DNA from: Pseudomonas sp. UBA5706
GTDB taxonomy: Bacteria > Pseudomonadota > Gammaproteobacteria > Pseudomonadales > Pseudomonadaceae
Assembly: GCF_002419965.1 (NCBI RefSeq)
Contig: NZ_DIHC01000043.1
Coordinates: 124,001 to 188,000 of the forward strand
Length of the DNA: 64,000 nt
Reading direction: 5' to 3'
Shown: piece by piece, positions 28,498-36,307 of the stretch
Numbering within the stretch: the stretch's first letter is position 1
Layout of the letters: each line of letters begins with the position of its first letter
The notes under the pieces: model-generated
What the model saw: the letters and a program-made list of their open reading frames with translations, nothing else
What the model was told of the DNA's origin: nothing
The model's database searches: none
Translations under genes and position numbers: made by a program

Positions 28498-29406
28498 ATG
28501 AAATTCCCTCCCTTGTATGCCTTGCTCTGTTTTGAAGCGACGGGGCGTCACGCCAGCATGAAAGTCGCGGCGGGCGAACTTTTCGTGACCCCGGCGGCCA
28601 TCAGCCAACAGATTGCCAAGCTGGAAAAGGCTGTTGGCGTCACCCTGTTCATTCGCAATACCAAACGCCTGGAGTTGACGCCCGAGGGCAAGATTTATTT
28701 GCGTGCCATTCGCCCGGCGCTGGGCCAGATAGCTGACGCCACCCAGCGTCTAATGAGCGACAACGGTCCCAATACCATTACTGTCAGTTGCACCAGTGGC
28801 TTTGCAATGCAATGGCTGTTGCCCAGGCTGCCGGACTTTCAGGCAATCTGTCCAGGCATCGAAGTGCTGATCAGCACCACCAACCGCTTGGTGGATTTGT
28901 TAGGCGATGGCGTGGACTTCGCGGTGCGCCATGGTCTAGGTCGCTATCCGGGGCTAGAAGTCGAGTTGCTCATCAACGACCGTTTGCAGCCGGTGTGCGT
29001 GCCCGGTTTGCTGCCGGATTCACGCTACCTTTCTTCGCCCATCGACCTTAAGAATTACCACCTGCTGCACGACGAGCACCGCGAGGATTGGGCGTTGTGG
29101 CTCCGGGCGGTAGGCATCGAGGATGCCGAAGCCGCCGTGCTCCGAGGTTCGGTATTCGTGGATTCCAATGGCGTGATCGAGGCGGCGCTGGCCGGCAGGG
29201 GCATCGCGCTGGTGCGGCGCTCGCTGATCCGCGAAGAACTTGCGTCGGGCCGGTTGGTGGTGCCGCTCCGTGCCACCATCGACACCCCGATCGCGTATTA
29301 CCTGGTGTACGACGAAACAGCCATCCTGCCCAAGTCCAGCCGGCAATTTCGTGATTGGCTGGTGTCGCAGGCCGTCGCCAGCCAGCGGGAATTCACCATG
29401 CGTTGA
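28498..29406 (+). CDS. LysR-family regulator, GcvA-like, next to the biosynthetic operon
   Basis: The 302-residue protein has an HTH (KFPPLYALLCFEATGRHASM, GELFVTPAAISQQIAKLEKA) and a GcvA-type effector half with SCTSGFAMQWLLPRLPDF. AGGAAAGG gives a good ribosome site. It reads toward the cupin gene 428 bp away and is divergent from the EamA exporter. Position makes it the best candidate for controlling both the exporter and the eight-gene operon. GcvA relatives often sense amino acids. Confidence 0.85.
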   Translation: MKFPPLYALLCFEATGRHASMKVAAGELFVTPAAISQQIAKLEKAVGVTLFIRNTKRLELTPEGKIYLRAIRPALGQIADATQRLMSDNGPNTITVSCTSGFAMQWLLPRLPDFQAICPGIEVLISTTNRLVDLLGDGVDFAVRHGLGRYPGLEVELLINDRLQPVCVPGLLPDSRYLSSPIDLKNYHLLHDEHREDWALWLRAVGIEDAEAAVLRGSVFVDSNGVIEAALAGRGIALVRRSLIREELASGRLVVPLRATIDTPIAYYLVYDETAILPKSSRQFRDWLVSQAVASQREFTMR

Positions 29407-29834
29407 AGGTCGCTGATGTATTCCCAGAGGCTCAATCTGCATCTTCCGCGCCTGTCTTCCAACGTGAATACCTTGAGGCCGCGCCGCCGGTCAATGGTTA
29501 CTCGTCCCCGATCGCTATCGCCGGCATGCCGAAGTCCATCAGCGTTCTTCGCGCCTGTGCTCTGTAAGGTTTTTCGTGCGCATTAACCATCACAGTTAAG
29601 TCATGCTTCAGTATTGCCATCATCAAAAAACTTCGCTGAAAAACAACCTAAGTATTTGATAAAAATGACAATCATGTGAATCTTGGTTAAGTCAAACTTA
29701 ACCCTTAATTGCGTATTTCTTGTTTGCTCCCTTTACCCGTTTTCTTCAGCTTATCCGTCTACTCAACGGCGTTGCAGGCACGGGCTTGCGTCGGTAATAC
29801 AACGGGCAGGCTGCCCGGGCTGAAGGAGAGCTTC
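29407..29834 (+). promoter_or_regulatory. 428-bp leader/promoter region of the eight-gene operon
   Basis: No gene is supported here; frames at each end are short. The region is notably AT-rich at about 29570-29740. Two related inverted repeats are seen: TTAAC-N7-GTTAA at 29583-29599 and GGTTAAG-TCAAA-CTTAACC at 29685-29703. The 9-mer GTTAAGTCA is shared by both, 91 bp apart. They fit LysR-type binding sites. A strong AAGGAG lies 7 bases before the cupin ATG. Confidence 0.55.
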
Positions 29835-30278
29835 ATGACAGACTTTAAAGTTTTTCGCCCCATGGCTTGGGACAAACTGGTACATGAATATGATCTGGAC
29901 GGGGCCAGGCTGTTGCCTTGGGACGGTTATCCAACCCCCATCGGCGGCGGTTGGTGCGTAGTGCGACCGGGTACCCAGTCGCTGTCCCATACGCAGATCG
30001 ACCAAGAGTTTTTCATCGGCATCAAAGGCGCCGCCAAGCTGGTGGTGGGCGATCAGACGTACCCCTTTACCATGGGCGACATCGCTGCCATCCCCAAGCA
30101 CACCGATCATTACGTGCTCAATGACAGCGATGAGGACTTTCACTTCTATGTGGTGTGGTGGGACCGTGATTCGGCCAACCGTTTTCTGAATGAAGATACC
30201 CAGCAGGCCGTGGCGCACAATGAATTCGCTCTGCAAAAAGCCACTGTCCATGACGTGTCCGACCAGAGGGCCCCGTAA
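29835..30278 (+). CDS. cupin-domain protein, probable partner of the MetRS-like ligase
   Basis: The 147-residue protein is a single beta-barrel cupin. The metal motifs are seen as LSHTQIDQEFF then GDIAAIPKHTDHYVLN, giving His and Glu/His ligands. In Spb40 (s56-p1) and PyrN/ForJ (pyrazomycin/formycin) a zinc cupin is fused to a MetRS-like domain and finishes N-N bond formation between N6-hydroxylysine and an amino acid. Here the cupin is a stand-alone gene whose stop overlaps the MetRS-like ATG by one base, so the same pairing is inferred. ATG chosen for AAGGAG upstream; a longer frame begins 42 codons earlier. Confidence 0.72.
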   Translation: MTDFKVFRPMAWDKLVHEYDLDGARLLPWDGYPTPIGGGWCVVRPGTQSLSHTQIDQEFFIGIKGAAKLVVGDQTYPFTMGDIAAIPKHTDHYVLNDSDEDFHFYVVWWDRDSANRFLNEDTQQAVAHNEFALQKATVHDVSDQRAP

Positions 30279-31786
30279 TGAACAAGCTGCTGGTCACCAT
30301 CACGCCCCCCACGCCCAATGGCGACCTGCACATCGGCCACATGGCAGGCCCCTTTCTGGCAGCAGACATCTATGCCCGGGCGCAACGTCAGCGCGGGCAT
30401 GATTGCACCCTGGTGTCTTATTCCGACGACTATCAGTCGTACATGCTGCGTCGTGGCATCGAGCTGGACCGTGCCCCCCAGGAACTGGCGCTGGAGAATA
30501 CCGACAAGATCAACGACACCCTGAAAAAGATGGGCATCGAAGTCGATTTCTGGATGCGCCCTTACCGCAACAACTACTTCAAGAAGGCCGTCGAGGAAAC
30601 TTACGAGTGCGCGGTCAAGGCTGGGGCCATCTACAAGAAAGTCAGCCAGGAACCTTACTGCGAGCAGTGCGACAAGTGGGGCTATGAAGCCTTCGGGCGC
30701 GGCAATTGTGACCATTGCGGGTCAGACTCCGACGCCAGTCAGTGTGAAGAGTGTGCCCACACGCCGAACGCTTCGAAGATGACTAACTTTCGCTGCAAGT
30801 TATGCTCGGAGCCGATGATCTGGCGGCCGGTAGAGCGCGAGTTTCTGGCGCTTTCCAACTTCCGCAGTCACCTCAAAAGCACGTTCGAGCACGCGTCGCT
30901 GCGGCCTTTCATTCGTCGCTTCCTCGATGAGGAATTCAACATCGGCCCGGTGGACTGGGGGATTACACGTCCCCATGACGGCGGTCTGGACCTAAAGCCT
31001 GATGGCAGTCGGCGCATCCACACCTGGGTGATGGGCCTATCGGGCTATTTGGGCGCGTTTCGCGAATACCTCAACGAGCACAAGCACGCGCCTTGGGAAT
31101 ACGACGAGTACTGCCGATCTGGCAATGGGCGACTGGTGCATTTTCTCGGGTATGACTGCGCCTTCAGCCACATGATCGTTTACCCCGCGTTGCTGCAGAC
31201 CATGCACGGCTATCGCATGCGCCAGACCTTTTACACCAATCAATTCCTGACGTTGAACGGCAAGAACCTGTCGACCAGCCGCAACTATGCGATCTGGGCC
31301 CGGGACCTGGTGGCTCAAGCCTGCACCGACAGCGCGCGGTTTTACCTGGCCTTGATCGCCCCTGAGCAGGATACCGATGACTTCGACGTCGAGAAATTCG
31401 CTGCCTGGCGCGAGGAAACCTTTCACGAAGTGCTGGTCAAGCTGGCTGCACAAGCCGAGCGCGAGCGGGTCGATGGCGACAGCCTCAAGGTCAACTCGGC
31501 CGACGCAGCAGCGATCAAGATTCTGGTCGCCCGCTGGTTTGAGGTGACCTCGGTGGATCACTTCACGATGAAGGGGTTGGCTGTCCTGCTCAGCGACATG
31601 ATTAACGCAGCCCGTGATCGCCAGATGCTAGGCAAGCGCATCTTGCCCTACATGGCGCTGATCGGAGCCATGGGCGCGCCGGTATTCCCGGACCTGGCCA
31701 AGCATATCCTGCGTTACTGCCGCTTCACTGAGAACGAAGTGTTCCAGCAACTGGTGTACGTCAGCGCCGTTGAGTACGAGATCTGA
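30278..31786 (+). CDS. methionyl-tRNA-synthetase-like ligase (hydrazine synthetase type)
   Basis: The 502-residue protein is a class I synthetase homologue. HIGH is intact at residues 18-21 after PPTPNGDL. Four CX2C knuckles at about 128/131, 144/147, 156/159 and 173/176 form the MetRS zinc region. The second signature is degenerate: NLSTSR near 330-335 instead of KMSKS. It is shorter than housekeeping MetRS (about 670 residues). In s56-p1, pyrazomycin, formycin and triacsin pathways such proteins activate an amino acid and, with a cupin, couple it to an N-hydroxy amine. Context makes that role far likelier than translation. Confidence 0.78.
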   Translation: MNKLLVTITPPTPNGDLHIGHMAGPFLAADIYARAQRQRGHDCTLVSYSDDYQSYMLRRGIELDRAPQELALENTDKINDTLKKMGIEVDFWMRPYRNNYFKKAVEETYECAVKAGAIYKKVSQEPYCEQCDKWGYEAFGRGNCDHCGSDSDASQCEECAHTPNASKMTNFRCKLCSEPMIWRPVEREFLALSNFRSHLKSTFEHASLRPFIRRFLDEEFNIGPVDWGITRPHDGGLDLKPDGSRRIHTWVMGLSGYLGAFREYLNEHKHAPWEYDEYCRSGNGRLVHFLGYDCAFSHMIVYPALLQTMHGYRMRQTFYTNQFLTLNGKNLSTSRNYAIWARDLVAQACTDSARFYLALIAPEQDTDDFDVEKFAAWREETFHEVLVKLAAQAERERVDGDSLKVNSADAAAIKILVARWFEVTSVDHFTMKGLAVLLSDMINAARDRQMLGKRILPYMALIGAMGAPVFPDLAKHILRYCRFTENEVFQQLVYVSAVEYEI

Positions 31787-31799
31787 TCAGGAGACGCTG

Positions 31800-32924
31800 G
31801 TGAAAACGTCATTCGATGTGATCGTGGTCGGCGCCGGTGTCATGGGGGCGTCAATCGCTGCTGCTCTGGTTGAAAACGGCCTGGACGTGGCGCTTATGGA
31901 AAAGGGCATCGGTGGCGCTCAGGGCGCGACCCGTTATACCGGCGGCATTGTGCGCGGACTGGAGCTTGACCCGGCGCTGCGTTCGTTGACCCGTCGTGGC
32001 GCGCATCACGACAGCACCGGCATTGTGCATGAGGTATTCGAACAAGCGCTCAAACGCAGTGGTGTGGCATACATCGCCAGTTCAGAAGTGTGCGGTCGCT
32101 ATTTGGATGCCCTGGGCAGCCAAGGTACGCAGAACGTCGAGCTGCATGCCTCGGTGAGTGCCTTGGATAACGGACGGTTTACGCCGTTCTGCAAGGATGA
32201 ATGTTTGCTGATCGAGCGCAACGGTGGAACGGTGGATGCCCGCGCGGCGGTCGCGACTCTATGCCGATACGTTAGCGAGAAGGCAACGTTTCTCGACCAT
32301 CTGGCCGTCGACCGTTGTGTCGAGCGTGAAGGCTACGTTCAGGTGCACGCGGGCAAGTTGTGTCTGGAGGCGACCTGGGTCGTCGACGCCTGTGGCGCTG
32401 ACGGCCCACTGCTCAGGCCTCATGGTGCTGTGCACGCGCGGACCATCCCGTTTACCCGGATGGGCTGCGATAGCGCGCCAAGCATGCCGCTCATCGCTCA
32501 TCATCTGGACACCTATTTGCTCCCTTTGGGTCGCAACCTGATGCAGGTTGGCGGCCAGCGTCGGCATCGCGCCGATCACGCCTCTGCACTCGATCTATCC
32601 GTGATGGACAACGAGCAAGACGTTGTCGACCGGGTTGCCAGGCTGGGGTTCGACGGGCCGCACAGCCTTCCGGTCGTCACGCAAGTAGCGTGGGATGCCT
32701 ACACCGATGACGGCCGGCCTCTGATTGGACGCTCCGGCGCCGGCAGTCATATCTACTTGGCCACAGGATTCTGCGGTATCGGCTTCAAAATGGCACCCAG
32801 TGTGTCCGAGCTGCTGGCGTACGAGCTGGGCAGCCTGATGGCTGGGGTGCAGATAGACGCGGAGCATCGTTCGACCCTGGAAGCGTTCAACCCCTCCCGC
32901 TTCACCGAGGTGGCCTTGTCATGA
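31800..32924 (+). CDS. DAO-family FAD-dependent oxidoreductase
   Basis: The 374-residue protein begins with the dinucleotide fold FDVIVVGAGVMGASIAAAL and has the C-terminal DAO signature ATGFCGIGFKMAPSVSELLA. Glycine oxidase, sarcosine oxidase and D-amino acid oxidases belong here. In the known hydrazine pathways the equivalent enzyme (Spb39, PyrL, ForL) oxidises the N-N-linked dipeptide-like intermediate to release a hydrazino acid. The GTG start is preferred for CAGGAGA just upstream; an upstream frame overlaps the previous gene. It overlaps the next gene by 4 bp. Confidence 0.78.
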   Translation: MKTSFDVIVVGAGVMGASIAAALVENGLDVALMEKGIGGAQGATRYTGGIVRGLELDPALRSLTRRGAHHDSTGIVHEVFEQALKRSGVAYIASSEVCGRYLDALGSQGTQNVELHASVSALDNGRFTPFCKDECLLIERNGGTVDARAAVATLCRYVSEKATFLDHLAVDRCVEREGYVQVHAGKLCLEATWVVDACGADGPLLRPHGAVHARTIPFTRMGCDSAPSMPLIAHHLDTYLLPLGRNLMQVGGQRRHRADHASALDLSVMDNEQDVVDRVARLGFDGPHSLPVVTQVAWDAYTDDGRPLIGRSGAGSHIYLATGFCGIGFKMAPSVSELLAYELGSLMAGVQIDAEHRSTLEAFNPSRFTEVALS

Positions 32925-33880
32925 TGCGCCTGGGTATCTGTGCGGCCCTGGACGTGGGCACCACCTTGCACGCACGCAGCTTCCTGCGTGGCGTTTACCT
33001 CTCAAATCACCTTTTCAGCCATGTACGGCGTGCGCAGCATCTGTACTTCGACGATGGCGCCAGTGCCGAGGGTGGGCGTGCCGCCGCCGAGCGTTTTATC
33101 GAAGCCGGCGTGGATGCGGTCATTGGGCATTTCGCGTCTGACTCTGCGGCCGCCGTCGCAGAAAGTTATGCACAGGCTGGCATACCGTTGATCCTCCCGG
33201 CGTCAACCAGCGCAGCACTGACCGCAGCGGGCAGCACCACTTTCAGAATCTGTGCCTCGGATCGCTTGCTTGCCAAGCGTTTGCTCGACTTCGCTGAGCA
33301 CGCGGGTCTGCACAGGCTGGCTCTGTTTGCCGACCCGAGCTTGCATGGGCAGCGGCAACTGCATGAACTTCGAAATGCTGTGGACTCGTCAGGCGACTTA
33401 TCCACAGTAAAAATCGTAACCGATCCCGGCCAAGCCGACGCATTGGTGTTCTGCGGGCGTTTGAAGGCCAGTCACCGTTTCCTTGTGGAAAACCGTGCTG
33501 CAGGTTGTGAATTACCGCTGTTTTTTACCGACGACGCGGCATCCCCAGCGCTGATCAGTGGGCTGGACGCGCCCGGGACGGTGTATGTCGTCAGCTTTCC
33601 GGTGGCCGCCGATCTGCCGGAAGCGCAGTCAGTGGACCTCGCGTATCAGCAAATGTATGGCACCTCGGCGCCGGTGTACGTCATCGAGACGCTCGCCGCC
33701 TTTTCACTGGTAGAGCTTGCCGCGCGCCAACGTCGTGGCCTGCTCGATGCCTTGCGCTTCGATGAGTTTTCCACACCCGCAGGCCCCGTGCGTTTTAACG
33801 ATGGGGAAAACAGTCACGCCCGGGTTTCGCTTTGGATCTACGCCGACAAGCGCGTCCATGAAAGACGGCTGCTGTATTGA
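32921..33880 (+). CDS. periplasmic-binding-protein-fold protein without signal peptide
   Basis: The 319-residue protein resembles LivJ/AmiC-type type-1 binding proteins: MRLGICAALDVGTT, then FIEAGVDAVIGHFASDSAAA, and IPLILPASTSAAL. It starts directly at the first beta strand, with no signal peptide or lipobox, so it should be cytoplasmic. No permease or ATPase genes accompany it. It might sense a pathway intermediate like AmiC, or buffer one. I know of no equivalent in published hydrazine clusters. ATGATG offers two starts, overlapping the oxidase stop. Confidence 0.65.
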   Translation: MMRLGICAALDVGTTLHARSFLRGVYLSNHLFSHVRRAQHLYFDDGASAEGGRAAAERFIEAGVDAVIGHFASDSAAAVAESYAQAGIPLILPASTSAALTAAGSTTFRICASDRLLAKRLLDFAEHAGLHRLALFADPSLHGQRQLHELRNAVDSSGDLSTVKIVTDPGQADALVFCGRLKASHRFLVENRAAGCELPLFFTDDAASPALISGLDAPGTVYVVSFPVAADLPEAQSVDLAYQQMYGTSAPVYVIETLAAFSLVELAARQRRGLLDALRFDEFSTPAGPVRFNDGENSHARVSLWIYADKRVHERRLLY

Positions 33881-33932
33881 ATCGGGCCGCTTAAGGCTCG
33901 CCAAGTCTTAGAACTTTTCAGGGAGAATCACT

Positions 33933-35291
33933 ATGAATCAGTTTGAAATCGAGGGTTTGCGTCAGGAGTTGGACCTTGTGTCGGTCGGCTTCGGCCCCGC
34001 CGGTATCGCACTGGCCTGTGCGCTTGAGGATGAAGCGGAAGACAACGGCGAAAAGCCGTTTCAGCGTGTGCGGTTTTTCGAAAAGGGACGCGACTCAAGC
34101 TGGCACGGCGCATTTTTGCTGGCAGGAACGGACATCAACCATCATGTGTTTCGTGACCTGGTGACGCCGCGCAACCCACGCAGCCGTTTCTCGTTCGCCA
34201 TGTACCTGAAGTCCAAGGGGCGCCTGTATAAGTTCGGCCTGTTGGGCCGCCCTGCAAGCCGTGTGGAATGGTCAGATTACATCGGTTGGGTGGCGGCCCA
34301 GCTCAAGGACTATGTGGCCTATGACGAAGGTGTGCTCGACATACTGCCGGTCGTTGAAAAGGGTGTTCTACGTGCAGTAGATGTGGTCACGGCTAAAGGG
34401 ACGTATCGCACCAAAAAACTGGTGCTTTCCCACGGCAGCCTGCCCAAAATTCCCGAGGCTTTCAGTCCACACTTGGGCGGTCGCGTATTTCACACCTCGC
34501 AATATCTGAAAAATATCCATCTGGGCGGCGGGCCTATCGCTCAGCGCTGGTTGGTGCTCGGTTCCGGACAGAGCGCGGGCGAAGCGGTAGCGCATCTGCT
34601 CGGCGCCGCGCCGACCACGCAGGTGCATTCGGTGCATCGGGGCGTCGGATTTCGCGTGGGTCAGTTGGGGCAGTTTCCCAACATGGCGTTTCTGCCGGAG
34701 CAGGTCGACTACTTCCATCAACTGGAGCCGGCGCATCGTAACAAGGTGTTCAACGAAATTCGCTCTACCAACTATGCAGGTATCGACGCCGATGAGAGTC
34801 AGGCACTGTATTCCTTCATGTACGAAGGCGAAGTGAGCGGGCATCAACGCCTGAACCTGCATCCCTGGTCCAATGTCCTCTCTGTGGAAAAGGTTGGCGA
34901 TGCCTACTCGGTGTTGTTGCGCGACAGCAACACAGGGTTCGAAACCACGCTGTACGTCGATGGCATTGTGCTGGGTACCGGTTATGAACAGCTGGCAGTG
35001 CCTCCGTTGCTAACATTGTTGCAGCCTTGGTTACTGCGCGATGAGGACGGCAGTCTGGCGGTGGATCGGCATTACCGCGTCGGCTTGCAGAACAGTGAAG
35101 ACCTGCAGATTCTCGCCAACGGCACCTCGGAGAAAACCCACGGCATTAGCGACGCGCAGTCGTTTTCCATGGTTGCACTGCGTGCCCAGCATTTGACTGA
35201 TGCCTTGTTGGCCACACAACCGCGCCAACTGGCTCCTTTCGTGGCTCATCCAGAGCGAAACATGCTGGCAAGTGCCGAGGCACGGCCATGA
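33933..35291 (+). CDS. L-lysine/ornithine N-monooxygenase-family enzyme
   Basis: The 452-residue flavoprotein belongs to the K_oxygenase family, which hydroxylates the side-chain amine of lysine or ornithine with FAD, NADPH and O2. The FAD motif GFGPAG is at residues 19-24, the NADPH motif VLGSGQSAGEAVAHLL is near 210, and the late signature IVLGTGYE is near 345. In the hydrazine pathways the homologue (Spb38, PyrM, ForK) makes N6-hydroxylysine. The substrate here could be lysine, ornithine or diaminopropionate. It overlaps the SbnA-like gene by 4 bp. Confidence 0.85.
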   Translation: MNQFEIEGLRQELDLVSVGFGPAGIALACALEDEAEDNGEKPFQRVRFFEKGRDSSWHGAFLLAGTDINHHVFRDLVTPRNPRSRFSFAMYLKSKGRLYKFGLLGRPASRVEWSDYIGWVAAQLKDYVAYDEGVLDILPVVEKGVLRAVDVVTAKGTYRTKKLVLSHGSLPKIPEAFSPHLGGRVFHTSQYLKNIHLGGGPIAQRWLVLGSGQSAGEAVAHLLGAAPTTQVHSVHRGVGFRVGQLGQFPNMAFLPEQVDYFHQLEPAHRNKVFNEIRSTNYAGIDADESQALYSFMYEGEVSGHQRLNLHPWSNVLSVEKVGDAYSVLLRDSNTGFETTLYVDGIVLGTGYEQLAVPPLLTLLQPWLLRDEDGSLAVDRHYRVGLQNSEDLQILANGTSEKTHGISDAQSFSMVALRAQHLTDALLATQPRQLAPFVAHPERNMLASAEARP

Positions 35292-36307
35292 ATTTTATTT
35301 CTCATATCGTGGGCGATTCGAATTTCGTCCGGCTCAGGGGGTTAGGCTTCGAGAACCTGCACCTCAAGCTTGAGTCCTGCAACCCCGCCGGTTCGATCAA
35401 GATGAAAACCGCGATAGGCCTCATTGACTCCTACGCCGAGCGTCGACTTATCCACAAGGACACGGTGCTGATCGAGTCTTCATCGGGCAATCTGGGCGTG
35501 GCGTTGGCGATGATCTGTGCAGAGCGAGGTTACAAGTTTTGCTGTGTGGTCGATCCGAACACCAACCTGCACAACATCAAAATGATGGAAGCCTTCGGGG
35601 CGCAGATCGTGATCGTTACCGAACATGATGATAACGATGGCTATCTCGGCACCCGGATTCGATACATCCGTGACACTGTCGCGCGTGATCCGCGCTTTCT
35701 GTGGCTGAACCAATACAGTAACCCGGCCAACGCTCGTACTCACGAACAGACCACGGCGCGATCGATTCATATCGCCTTTCCTTCGCTGGATTACCTGGTG
35801 GTCGGCGCAGGGACGACTGGCACGCTGATGGGCTGTGTGCAGTATTTCCGTAAGCATTCGCCGCGCACCAGGATTATCGCGGTGGACAGCGCAGGGTCGG
35901 TCACTTTCGGTCAGACGCCTGGCAAGCGGTTCATTCCGGGTCTGGGATCGAGCCAGATGCCGCCGATCTTTCGCGCCAATCACCTGCACAGGCAGCAGGT
36001 GGTCGATGAGCGCGCCGCCGTTGCCATGTGCCGCTGGCTGGCCAAGTCCAACGGCGTACTGGCGGGGGGATCCACTGGCACTGTCGTGGCTGGCCTGGCC
36101 GCGCCGTCGCTTGGGATTCCCAAGGACGCAGTGGTGGTGGCGATCTCTCCCGACGCAGGGGAGCGTTATCTGGAAACCATCTACAACGACGAGTGGGTGG
36201 TGCAGAAATTCGGCCTGGCGGAATTGGCTGCATTGTCGTCGCAGCCCATCAGCCGCTACATCAAGGAGCATGTCCACACCTTTGAAGGGGAAACAGCGAA
36301 TGTCTGA
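35288..36307 (+). CDS. SbnA-like PLP-dependent synthase (diaminopropionate pathway)
   Basis: The 339-residue fold-type II PLP enzyme is a cysteine-synthase relative. The PLP lysine is in ESCNPAGSIKMKTA near residue 38, the phosphate loop in VVGAGTTGTL, and the Asn loop in ESSSGNLG. SbnA condenses O-phosphoserine with glutamate to ACEGA, the precursor of L-2,3-diaminopropionate. The following gene is SbnB-like and overlaps by 8 bp, which is the diagnostic pair. It follows the N-monooxygenase with a 4-bp overlap. Alternative: a cysteine or other beta-substituted alanine synthase. Confidence 0.82.
   Translation: MNFISHIVGDSNFVRLRGLGFENLHLKLESCNPAGSIKMKTAIGLIDSYAERRLIHKDTVLIESSSGNLGVALAMICAERGYKFCCVVDPNTNLHNIKMMEAFGAQIVIVTEHDDNDGYLGTRIRYIRDTVARDPRFLWLNQYSNPANARTHEQTTARSIHIAFPSLDYLVVGAGTTGTLMGCVQYFRKHSPRTRIIAVDSAGSVTFGQTPGKRFIPGLGSSQMPPIFRANHLHRQQVVDERAAVAMCRWLAKSNGVLAGGSTGTVVAGLAAPSLGIPKDAVVVAISPDAGERYLETIYNDEWVVQKFGLAELAALSSQPISRYIKEHVHTFEGETANV

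Noticed and set aside
31770..31799. upstream extension of the DAO-type oxidase
   Set aside because: It overlaps the MetRS-like gene by 17 bp and adds a charged tail before the dinucleotide fold; the GTG behind CAGGAGA is better.
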